Below, in pieces: positions 46,616 to 55,700 of a DNA stretch of 64,000 nt. Positions within the stretch are counted from its first letter, which is position 1, and every line of letters begins with the position of its first letter. The notes under the pieces were generated by a model. That model was not told where the DNA came from. It ran no database searches and saw nothing but the letters and a program-made list of their open reading frames with translations. This stretch comes from QGON01 sp963691905. Its GTDB lineage: Bacteria; Pseudomonadota; Gammaproteobacteria; Chromatiales; Chromatiaceae. The position numbers and the translations under genes were made by a program. The stretch is from NCBI GenBank assembly GCA_963691905.1, contig OY829892.1, positions 248,001-312,000 of the forward strand. Direction: 5' to 3'.

Positions 46616-47182
46616 ATGCTGATCGCCATTCTCACCATCACCGGACTCGCCACCGCCTTCGGCCTGCTGCTGGGTTATGCCAATATCCGTTTCCATGTTG
46701 AGGGCGATCCGGTTACCGATCAGATCGAGGCACTGCTGCCCCAAACCCAATGCGGTCAGTGTGGCTTTGCGGGCTGTCGCCCCTACGCAGAGGCTATCGC
46801 CGGCGGGGAATCTGAGATCAATCTATGCCCTCCCGGTGGTGAAGCCACCATGATTGCCCTCTCCGACCTGCTGGGACGAGATCCGGTACCACTCTCCGAA
46901 GAAACCGCCGAAGAGAAACCCAAGGCGATTGCACTGATCAAAGAGCAGGAGTGCATCGGCTGCACCCTCTGCCTGCAGGCCTGCCCAGTGGATGCAATCA
47001 TCGGTGCCGCCAAACAGATGCATGTGGTCATCGTCTCCGAATGCACCGGCTGCGAACGCTGCCTGCCGCCCTGTCCGGTGGACTGCATCGTAATGGAACC
47101 GATTTCACAGGAGAGCGGTGGTTGGCGCTGGCCTTTCCCGAACAGCGAACATCCCGAGATCGTCTCGGCACCACCGCAGTAG
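46616..47182 (+). CDS. rsxB: Electron transport complex subunit RsxB/RnfB
   Basis: 188 residues. An N-terminal membrane helix (about 1-22) is followed by an Fe-S domain with C-x-x-C-x-x-x-x-C (C-G-Q-C-G-F-A-G-C). Two 4Fe-4S ferredoxin motifs follow (C-I-G-C-T-L-C-L-Q-A-C-P and C-T-G-C-E-R-C-L-P-P-C-P). It links ferredoxin to the membrane part. The ATG at 46616, 13 bases after the rsxA stop, places the helix at the start. Confidence 0.94.
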   Translation: MLIAILTITGLATAFGLLLGYANIRFHVEGDPVTDQIEALLPQTQCGQCGFAGCRPYAEAIAGGESEINLCPPGGEATMIALSDLLGRDPVPLSEETAEEKPKAIALIKEQECIGCTLCLQACPVDAIIGAAKQMHVVIVSECTGCERCLPPCPVDCIVMEPISQESGGWRWPFPNSEHPEIVSAPPQ

Positions 47183-47191
47183 ACCAGCAGC

Positions 47192-48853
47192 ATGTACGTT
47201 GAATCAAGCAAAGGAAAGATACGGCGGTTATGGGATTTTCATGGCGGACTGCACCTGCCGGATAACAAACGGCAGTCTCTACAGACTGACGTGACATCCG
47301 CCACGATGCCCGCTCTGCTGATCCTGCCGCTGCATCAGCACATCGGCGAACCCGCGATCCCTTTGGTAAAACCCGGCGACCGGGTGCTGAAAGGAGAAAA
47401 GATCGCCGACAATAATGCACCTGTCTGCGCACCCATCCATGCCCCTACATCGGGAATCATCAAAGGCATCGAAGCGCATCCAATTCCCCACCCATCCGGT
47501 CTGAACGGCCCAGTGATACTGCTGGAGGTTGACGGTAAGGAGGAGTGGACCGATCTGCCTGCACCAATCAGCAACTTCAAAAATGTTGATAAAAGCCTGT
47601 TGCTGCGACGGGTTCGTGATGCGGGTATCGTCGGTTTGGGTGGCGCCACCTTCCCGGCAGCAATCAAGCTCAATCCAGGCAAAGCGATCAAGACCCTGAT
47701 CATCAACGGCGCCGAGTGCGAACCCTTCATCTCCTGTGACGACCGGCTGATGCAGGGCGCTCCGGAGCGGATACTTAACGGCGTACGCATCCTGCAGCAC
47801 ATTCTCGGCGCGGAAGAGTGTCTGATCGGTATCGAGGACAACAAGCCGGACGCCATCAGCACCCTGCGCAGTCACCTCGCAGACGATGACTCGATCGAGG
47901 TAGTGCGTATCCCCACCCTCTACCCCAGCGGCGGTGAGAAGCAACTGATCCAAATCCTGACTGGGCGAGAGGTGCCCAGCGGCGGATTTCCCGCACAACT
48001 CGGCGTGATCTGCCACAATGTGGCCACCGCAGCAGCCATCGCCGATGCGGTACTCGAAGGGCGACCGCTGATCTCCCGTCTTGTGACCCTCACCGGAGAT
48101 GGCATCGCTAACCCCTGCAACATGGAAGTGCCTCTTGGTATCACAGCCGCCAACCTGATCGAACAGGCCGGCGGCTATACCGGCAAATCATCGCAGTTGA
48201 TCATGGGCGGCCCGATGATGGGCTTCAATCTTTCCACCGATCAGGTTCCGATCACCAAGGGCAGTAACTGCCTGCTCGTCCCCAGCGAGGAGGAAGTGCC
48301 CACCACAGGCCCCGCACTCGCCTGTATCCGCTGCGGCCGCTGCGCCGAAGTCTGCCCGGTAAACCTGTTGCCCCAGCAGATGTACTGGTTCAGTCGCGCC
48401 AGAGAACTGGAGAAGGTTCAGGACTACAATCTTTTCGACTGCATTGAGTGCGGTTGCTGCTCCCATGTCTGCCCCTCCCATATCCCTCTGGTGCACTATT
48501 TCCGCTTTGCCAAAACCGAAAGCTGGGCAATGGAAAAGGAACAACAGGCAGCTGATCACGCCAAGAAACGCCACGACTTCCGTATCGCCAGGCTGGAGCG
48601 ACTCGACGCGGAACGCAAGGCCCGCCTGCGCAAGAAGAAGGAAGATCTCAGCAAGAAAAAACCGCTAAAACCGGCAGCCACGGGGGAGGATGCAAAAAAG
48701 GCAGCCATCGAAGCCGCGATGAAACGCGCTGCTGCGAAAAAGGCAGCGCTGCAGAGTCCTCCCAAGAACACAGACAATCTGACGCCAGCGCAGCAGAAGC
48801 AGGTCGATGCGGTCGATAAACACCGTGCTGAAACAACAGCCGACCAGGAGTAG
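47192..48853 (+). CDS. rsxC: Electron transport complex subunit RsxC/RnfC
   Basis: 553 residues. The NADH/FMN-binding region has G-L-G-G-A-T-F-P-A and N-G-A-E-C-E-P motifs, followed by two 4Fe-4S clusters (C-I-R-C-G-R-C-A-E-V-C-P and C-I-E-C-G-C-C-S-H-V-C-P). The C-terminal 130 residues are Lys/Ala/Glu-rich, as often seen in long RnfC. The subunit accepts electrons from NADH. It follows rsxB by nine bases. Confidence 0.95.
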   Translation: MYVESSKGKIRRLWDFHGGLHLPDNKRQSLQTDVTSATMPALLILPLHQHIGEPAIPLVKPGDRVLKGEKIADNNAPVCAPIHAPTSGIIKGIEAHPIPHPSGLNGPVILLEVDGKEEWTDLPAPISNFKNVDKSLLLRRVRDAGIVGLGGATFPAAIKLNPGKAIKTLIINGAECEPFISCDDRLMQGAPERILNGVRILQHILGAEECLIGIEDNKPDAISTLRSHLADDDSIEVVRIPTLYPSGGEKQLIQILTGREVPSGGFPAQLGVICHNVATAAAIADAVLEGRPLISRLVTLTGDGIANPCNMEVPLGITAANLIEQAGGYTGKSSQLIMGGPMMGFNLSTDQVPITKGSNCLLVPSEEEVPTTGPALACIRCGRCAEVCPVNLLPQQMYWFSRARELEKVQDYNLFDCIECGCCSHVCPSHIPLVHYFRFAKTESWAMEKEQQAADHAKKRHDFRIARLERLDAERKARLRKKKEDLSKKKPLKPAATGEDAKKAAIEAAMKRAAAKKAALQSPPKNTDNLTPAQQKQVDAVDKHRAETTADQE

Positions 48854-48861
48854 TTAACGGA

Positions 48862-49902
48862 ATGCAGTTCCAGACCTTCAGTTCCCCCCACACCGATCGC
48901 CCCAACAGCGTCGACAAGGTGATGCTGCAGGTGATTCTTGCGCTGCTGCCGGGCGTGCTAGCCATGACCTGGTATTTCGGTCCAGGCGTATTGATCAATA
49001 TCCTTATCGCCACACTTTCGGCGGTAGCCTTCGAGGCGCTGGTGCTGAAATTGCGCAAGCGGCCGGTGATGTCCACCCTCTACGACCTCAGTGCCGTAGT
49101 CACCGCCATTCTGTTCGCCATCGCCGTGCCACCACTGCTGCCATGGTGGCTGACAGTCATCGGCATGGCCTTCGCCATTATCATGGTAAAACAGCTATAC
49201 GGCGGTCTGGGTTACAACCCATTCAATCCTGCCATGGCTGCCTATGTACTGCTGCTTATCTCATGGCCAATACCCATGACCAGTTGGCTGCCGCCCGCAG
49301 TACTCAGCGCCAACCCGCTGGATTTCATGCAGATCGTCAGTGCCATCTTTACCGGCTCACCACCGACAGGACTCGAGTGGGACGCCATTACCATGGCGAC
49401 ACCGTTGGACGGAATGCGCACCAGTCTCGATCAGGGTCACATGATCAGCGAGATTTTCCAAAGTCCGGTGTGGGGCGATTTTGGTGGCCTCGGTTGGGAG
49501 TGGGTTGGCAACTGGTTTCTGATGGGTGGCCTCTGGCTCATCTACAAACGCACCATCACCTGGCATATCCCCCTGGCCTTCTTTGCAGGTCTGACTGGGC
49601 TGGCGATGATCGCCTTCCTGTTCGATCCGGAAAGCTATCCCTTCGCCCTGTTTCATGTCTTTAGTGGCGGCGCAATTCTCGGGGCCTTTTTTATCGCCAC
49701 TGATCCGGTGACTGCCTGTACAACCAGAAAGGGACAACTGATCTATGGTGTCGCCATCGGCATGCTGGTCTATATCATCCGTACCTGGGGCGGCTACCCT
49801 GATGCCGTGGCCTTCGCTGTACTGCTGCTGAACATGGCGGCCCCCACCATCGACTACTACACCCAGCCACAAGTGTTCGGCCATGGGGATAACCATGGTT
49901 AA
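48862..49902 (+). CDS. rsxD: Electron transport complex subunit RsxD/RnfD
   Basis: 346-residue membrane protein related to NqrB, with about ten helices. An A-T-P-L segment near residue 177 contains the Thr expected to hold FMN covalently. The G-G-L-G-Y-N-P-F-N-P segment is conserved. It follows rsxC by eight bases and overlaps the rsxG start. Confidence 0.94.
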   Translation: MQFQTFSSPHTDRPNSVDKVMLQVILALLPGVLAMTWYFGPGVLINILIATLSAVAFEALVLKLRKRPVMSTLYDLSAVVTAILFAIAVPPLLPWWLTVIGMAFAIIMVKQLYGGLGYNPFNPAMAAYVLLLISWPIPMTSWLPPAVLSANPLDFMQIVSAIFTGSPPTGLEWDAITMATPLDGMRTSLDQGHMISEIFQSPVWGDFGGLGWEWVGNWFLMGGLWLIYKRTITWHIPLAFFAGLTGLAMIAFLFDPESYPFALFHVFSGGAILGAFFIATDPVTACTTRKGQLIYGVAIGMLVYIIRTWGGYPDAVAFAVLLLNMAAPTIDYYTQPQVFGHGDNHG

Positions 49903-50549
49903 ACATCCAGTAGTGATTGCGGGCTCGATTCTGGCCATGTTTGCCGTTGCCGGTAGCACACTGGTTGCCTTCACCCATGATTTCACCAAGGATCGTATCG
50001 CCGCCAACGAGCGGGAGACCCTGCTGCGCAGCCTGCGCGCCATGGTGCCCTCCAACACGGTGGACAACGACATGACCATCGATAGCCTGACCGTCAATGA
50101 TCCAGAGATGCTCGGCAGTTCAGAGACCGCCGTCTATCGGGGTCGTCTGATGGGACAACCGGTGGCCACCGTACTAACCTCTGTGGTGCCCGGCGGCTAC
50201 AGCGGCCCAATCAAGCTGCTGGTAGCCGTACGTTACGACGGCACATTGGGTGGCGTACGCGTCATCTCCCATAAAGAGACGCCGGGACTCGGAGACAAGA
50301 TCGAAGAGTCACGCTCCGACTGGATCTACAGCTTCGACAACAAATCTCTCACCGATCCAAAACTCCAGGATTGGAAGGTCAAACGGGACGGCGGCGTCTT
50401 CGATCAATTCACCGGCGCCACCATCACGCCCTCGCTCTATCGTCGAGGCAGTCAAGAAAACCCTACTCTATGTCAAAGATCATCGTGATGCGCTCTATGA
50501 CAAAAAAGCCGCCTCCGATCCAGAGCCACAAGGGAATAAGAAGCCATGA
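49895..50549 (+). CDS. rsxG: Electron transport complex subunit RsxG/RnfG, with a one-base frameshift
   Basis: An N-terminal membrane helix and the RnfG fold are followed by F-T-G-A-T-I-T-P, which holds the FMN-attachment Thr. Right after this, the written frame runs into 17 unrelated residues and stops at 50488. In the next frame the expected end appears (S-I-V-E-A-V-K-K-T-L-L-Y, then a hydrophilic tail) and stops at 50549 with ATGA overlap to rsxE, exactly as for an intact gene. A single extra C in the CCC at 50429-50431 explains it. The FMN site is kept, but about 35 normal residues are lost unless the base is a sequencing error. The ATG at 49895 has a G-rich site; one at 49883 is possible. 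Confidence 0.85.
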
Positions 50550-51244
50550 GCAATAGCGGATTAGGCCGGATCATCAAAGATGGGCTCTGGGGCAGCAACC
50601 AGGCACTGGTAGCCCTGCTCGGTCTCTGCCCCCTGCTGGCGGTGACCAACACCGCAATCAACGGCTTGGGGCTTGGCATTGCCACCACCGCAGTGCTGGT
50701 GGCTTCCAACGGCACGGTATCGCTGATCCGCAATCTGGTCAGATCAGAAGTGCGGCTGCCGGTCTTCGTACTGGTCATCGCCTCCTTCGTGACCGCCATC
50801 GAATTGAGCATGAACGCTTACTTCCATGAACTGCACAAGATCCTCGGTATCTTTATCCCCCTGATCGTCACCAACTGCGCCATCATCGGCCGCGCTGAAG
50901 CCTTTGCATCCAAAAACAACCTGCTGCGTTCACTGGTGGATGGTCTGAGTGTCGGCGTTGGTTTCACGCTGGTATTGGTCACACTGGGAGGCATGCGCGA
51001 ATTGATCGGCCAAGGCACACTTTTCGACCAGGCCCATCTAATGTTCGGAGAAGCTGCCAAGGGCATGAGTCTGTCACTGGGCAGTGATTTCCAGGGTATG
51101 TTGCTTGCGATCCTGCCACCAGGGGCATTTATCGGTCTGGGTCTGATGATTGCAATAAAGAATCTGATCGATAAACGGCTGGCTCAGACAACTGCAACAA
51201 AACCAGAGGCCATCAAATCCGGAGCTGAAGCCGGGGTTTCCTGA
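50546..51244 (+). CDS. rsxE: Electron transport complex subunit RsxE/RnfE
   Basis: 232-residue membrane protein, paralogue of RsxA, with about six helices and the L-L-G-L-C-P-L-L-A segment carrying the conserved Cys, plus I-P-L-I-V-T-N-C-A-I-I-G-R-A-E-A. It completes the complex. It overlaps the repaired end of rsxG by four bases. In many species nth follows; here rsmE follows by one base. Confidence 0.95.
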   Translation: MSNSGLGRIIKDGLWGSNQALVALLGLCPLLAVTNTAINGLGLGIATTAVLVASNGTVSLIRNLVRSEVRLPVFVLVIASFVTAIELSMNAYFHELHKILGIFIPLIVTNCAIIGRAEAFASKNNLLRSLVDGLSVGVGFTLVLVTLGGMRELIGQGTLFDQAHLMFGEAAKGMSLSLGSDFQGMLLAILPPGAFIGLGLMIAIKNLIDKRLAQTTATKPEAIKSGAEAGVS

Positions 51245-51245
51245 G

Positions 51246-51980
51246 ATGCGTATCCCACGCATTTTTACCCACCAGGATCTTGCCGACACCGGCTCGGTCA
51301 CTCTGGAGAAGGAACCCTCACACCACCTCAGCCAGGTGCTGCGCCTCAAACCGGGTGGAGATCTCGTGCTCTTCAACGGTAACGGCAATGAATACGCCGC
51401 ACGTCTGCTGACCTGTCGGAAAAACGCCGTAGAAGCTGAACTAACCAGCTGTCTTCGGCATGAGGCGCCCCCACCATTGCACATCCATCTGACCATCGGC
51501 ATCTCCCGTGGCGAACGCATGGATTTTGCACTACAGAAATCGGTGGAACTTGGCGTTGCTGAAATCCAGCCGGTCTTTTCTGAACGCTGCGTGGTTAAAT
51601 TGGACGACAAACGGCTTGTACGGCGCATGGATCATTGGCAGAAGATCATCATCGGCGCCTGTGAACAGTCCGGGCGTTGCCATATCCCCATCCTGCATAA
51701 GCCAGTCGGTTATCGCTCCGAAGTTGAAAACAGCTCTGCCAGACTCCGTTTATTGCTTGATCACCGAAGTCATCTCACCCTAACAGATGTCCCTGCTCCC
51801 AAAGGGGATGTGCAGATGCTGGTCGGGCCTGAGGGAGGGCTCTCCGACGCGGAGCGAGAGATTGCAAAAGAGAGGGGGTTCACCGGCATCCGGTTGGGAC
51901 CCAGAGTACTGCGTACCGAAACCGCCCCACTGGCAGCTATCTCGGCCATGCAGATCCTGTGGGGGGATTTTGCCGGCTGA
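51246..51980 (+). CDS. rsmE: 16S rRNA (uracil-1498 N3)-methyltransferase RsmE
   Basis: 244 residues of the SPOUT class. An N-terminal PUA-like part (H-H-L-S-Q-V-L-R) is followed by the knotted SAM-binding part with L-V-G-P-E-G-G-L-S and L-G-P-R-V-L-R-T-E-T-A. It methylates U1498 of 16S rRNA. It starts one base after the rsxE stop, so it is probably co-transcribed. Confidence 0.94.
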   Translation: MRIPRIFTHQDLADTGSVTLEKEPSHHLSQVLRLKPGGDLVLFNGNGNEYAARLLTCRKNAVEAELTSCLRHEAPPPLHIHLTIGISRGERMDFALQKSVELGVAEIQPVFSERCVVKLDDKRLVRRMDHWQKIIIGACEQSGRCHIPILHKPVGYRSEVENSSARLRLLLDHRSHLTLTDVPAPKGDVQMLVGPEGGLSDAEREIAKERGFTGIRLGPRVLRTETAPLAAISAMQILWGDFAG

Positions 51981-52256
51981 CGAGTCACTTCCATCTTTCC
52001 TAATCACCCCTGAATTTTTAGCAACCAGGAGCGATTAGATAATGCAATTTACATTCGCCTTTGACTGGGTCTTTATCCTGAGGAGCTGCTTAGGATTCAA
52101 CGCTTTATCAGCCAGCAATTCTACCGATATTATGCGCCCTTCGACCCATAAACGATTTCAAGAAACGGGAGTTAGAGTGAAGTCAGGAGGGGGCAATAAA
52201 ATTGTGCGGTAGAAAGAGTCACCCGGTCTGCATGGATGTCACTGGATAGACACAAG

Positions 52257-52727
52257 TCACATCTGTGCTATGGCGTCCTGAACAAGTAACTCCAACTCAT
52301 CGAGGTCGGGAATAAGCGCGGATTCACCACCGACGATTACCGGTTTCTGTATCACAACGCCCATCTCTTCATCTGTAGAGGCGGGCAGAATATTATCACT
52401 GGTTACACGCACCAAACGGGGGATTGCCTGAGCAACCAAACCTATGTATGGCAGCTCCTCATCACCATTCAGGGTATGGGTCACGATAATTCGGCCACGA
52501 TGACCGGGCACCTGAATCGGTTTGTCCATCAACCCGTCAAACGAAACCACTGGAATGTCATACTGCCGCCACTCGATAAATCCAAGCAGCCAGTCCGGCA
52601 GATTTGCCCCGGGCTCAGGTTTCCGATAGCCGACCACCTCCGCAACTGCGGCATTCGGCAGCAACAGCCGTTCCGATTCGAGCGGTATCAGAACGCTTCG
52701 CACCTCAGATGAGACAGCTTCACTCAT
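52257..52727 (-). CDS. CheW-like coupling protein, ChpC-like
   Basis: 156 residues, a single CheW domain. It overlaps the chpA end by four bases and so is the last gene of the Pil-Chp cluster. By position it corresponds to ChpC of Pseudomonas, which can couple additional receptors to ChpA. The W-L-L-G-F-I-E-W and G-R-I-I-V-T-H segments fit CheW. No methylesterase gene is next to it. Confidence 0.82.
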   Translation of the reverse strand: MSEAVSSEVRSVLIPLESERLLLPNAAVAEVVGYRKPEPGANLPDWLLGFIEWRQYDIPVVSFDGLMDKPIQVPGHRGRIIVTHTLNGDEELPYIGLVAQAIPRLVRVTSDNILPASTDEEMGVVIQKPVIVGGESALIPDLDELELLVQDAIAQM

Positions 52728-55700
52728 TTGCTGCCTTCCGCCAGTACTTCATTGATGTTCTCCAACAGATCGCTCTCCTGATATGGCTTGCCAAGGCAGC
52801 GTTTCACACCAAGATCGAAGGCCCGCTGACGGTGTTTTTCACCAACACGAGAGGAGATCATGATGATGGGAACCTTTTTGTAATCAGCTGAGCTGCGCAT
52901 ATGACGCGCCAACTCGAAACCATCCATTCGCGGCATTTCGATATCCAGCAACATGATATCGGGAACCTGTTCCTGCAACAGCGCCACCGCATCTACTCCA
53001 TCTTTGGCGGTCACTACATCCATTTCATGACGTTCCAGGAGGCGGGTGGTGACTTTTCTCACAGTAATCGAGTCATCCACGACCAAGACCCGCAGTCGTT
53101 CTTTTTCAGCCCCGGCATCCACACCCTTGTCAGCATCCGGCACTGCAAGCGCGTGGGCAGCACCCAGGCGTACCAACGTACCGATATCAAGGATCAGGGC
53201 CACCCGTCCGTCTGCCAGAATTGTTCCACCGGTAATCCAGGGCACACTGCTTACTTGCTTGCCCAACGGCTTCACTACAATCTGGCGCGTACCCAACAAT
53301 CCATCAACCTGCAGCGCCACCTGGTGTTCACCTGTATGAACAAGCAACATGGGGAACCACTTGGTGCTCTCTTGCAGGTCAGGGGCACCCGCCATCATCA
53401 GCTGCCCCATATTCTCAACTTTGTAGCTTCTGCCCGCGTAACTGTACCCCACCTGCTCACCAGCGTAACAGGCGCTCAATTCCTCGTGACTGATTCTGAC
53501 CACACCCTCCACACTACCGTGGGGAATGGCATAGACCTCTTCACCGATCTGCACCAAAAGCGCATCTGTGATGGCCAGGGTCAGCGGCAATCGAATGGTA
53601 AAACTGGTACCACGACCGGGTTGCGAGTCGATGCCAAGCGTACCGCCCAGCTGTTTTACCTCACTGGTTACGACATCCAACCCCACGCCCCGGCCGGCAA
53701 TCTGAGTCACCTCATTCGCTGTGGTAAAGCCGGGCATCAACACACACTGCATCAGATCATCATCACTGATCTCCGCATCCGGGACAATCAGGCCGTGGTC
53801 GACAGCCTTGGCCCTGATGGCATCGATATCCAATCCACGTCCATCGTCTGAGATTGTCAGTACGATGTCGGTCGATTCCCTTGCCATGTAAAGAGAGACT
53901 ACGCCTTGTTCGCCCTTTTCAGCTTGGGCACGGTCAGACGAACTCTCTATCCCGTGGGAAACCGCGTTGCGCAACAGGTGCTCCAGGGCGGGAATCATCC
54001 GGTTGAGTATGCTTCGATCCATCTCGCCATCGGCGCCGAAGCTATCGAGACGCGCCTTTTTCCCTAACTGATCGGCAGTCTGCCGAACCACGCGCTGTAG
54101 TCTGGGCAACAACTGTGCAAAGGGAACCATGCGGGTACGCAGCAGACCATCCTGTAGATCGGTGGAAATACGCGACTGTTGCAGCAACAGTGTGTCTGTC
54201 TCACGCTGAAGGTCGTCCATCAGGTGATAGATACTGTCGAGATCGCTGACCGTTTCAATCAGTGCTCTGGAGAGCTGCTGCATATTGGAGAAACGATCGA
54301 GTTCCAGCGGATCGAAAGCCGCCTTGTCCACATCGTCCTTCTCGTAGTCGTCCCTTTCCCAGCGATAGAGAATCTGGGCTTCTGTCTCTATCTCCAGCTT
54401 GCGCAGCTGATCGTGCAGACGGGACACGGTCTGCTCCAACTCAGTCAGGTTAAACCCGAGCACACTGTTCTGTTGCTCCAAACGGGTGCGATAGATACTG
54501 ATCTCACCTGCATTGTTAACCATGCGATCCATCAGTGTGGAGCTGACACGCACTTGGTCTCGGGCCGGTCGAAAGATCGAACCGGACTCATCGGCCAGAG
54601 GCTCGACATCAGCCTCACCTTTAAACAGAGAAAAGGCTTTGTTCCAGATCTCGGCTGGCTGCCCACCCTCCTGCAGAGGCTCCGCTTCGTCTGGCTGTAC
54701 TGCCTTCTCGCCAATACTCGGGGATGGTGCTTCAGTCTCCTCCGTTTCCGGCAGAGCCCGTTGGCCATCAACCTCAGCCAAACCCATTTCCGACAGCAGG
54801 CCCTCAAGTTCACCTATCAGTTTTTGGGGTTGATGTACCCTGCCGATACTGCCCACCTCATCCACCTGGGTGGCCAATCTATCCAGTGCTTGGCGCGTCA
54901 GATCAGTGACTGTATCGCCAGCTGCCAGCTGGCGGTCAGCGACTCCGGTAAAAACAGTCTCCAGGGCATGACTGAGATCCCCTACGGGCAGAATGCCAGC
55001 CAGTCGCGCACTCCCTTTCAGGGTATGAAGTGTACGTTGAATATCATCAATGAGCGTGTCGTTTTCGGAATCCCCCATCCACTGCTGGTAGGTGGACTCG
55101 ATGGATTCGAGCAGCTCTCTCGCTTCCTCAACGAATATCTCGATCAGCTCCGGGTCTTCGCCGACCTCGAACAGCGGCTCTTCCTGCATAAGCGACCGAG
55201 AGATATCCTCAAGGCCTAACTCTGCTGCAATATCCTCTTCAACATCTTCTTCGGAAACCGGCTCAAGCTCAATCGTCTCGGTGATTTCAGCCTCTTGGAG
55301 ATCGCCCTCCATCTGCCCTTCCTGCTGGGCTTCAGATGTTTCCTCTCTGTCTGCTTCTTTTTCGAGCAGTTCGTGAGCCTGGTCGAGGCGATGCAGAAAA
55401 CCCTCGGTCTCCGGTTCCTGCAGATTATGGTCAAGAAGCCACGCCAGCAGACCACGGATAAGTGAGGCACCATCATCAATAAAGACAACGACCCCCTCAT
55501 TGGTAACCTGATGGTGAGACATCAGCGAATTCACATAGTATTCGAGCGCCTTGCTTAGGCCCGCAATGGATGTGACGCCCGCCATGTGAGCGCTGCCGTG
55601 CAGGGTATGAAAAGCGCGTGAAACCTTTTCGGTCAGCGGAATGCCTTTGGCACTCGCTTTGGCCTTTGTAACAAACTTATCCAGGGTTTTGAGATGCGCC

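Noticed and set aside
52042..52212. A 56-codon plus-strand frame after rsmE, with an AGGAG-like site before it
   Set aside because: No signal peptide, domain or family likeness. It lies in a convergent gap and composition is not coding-like.
54179..55219. A 346-codon plus-strand frame inside chpA
   Set aside because: Antisense to the Hpt and CheA domains; no recognisable protein features.
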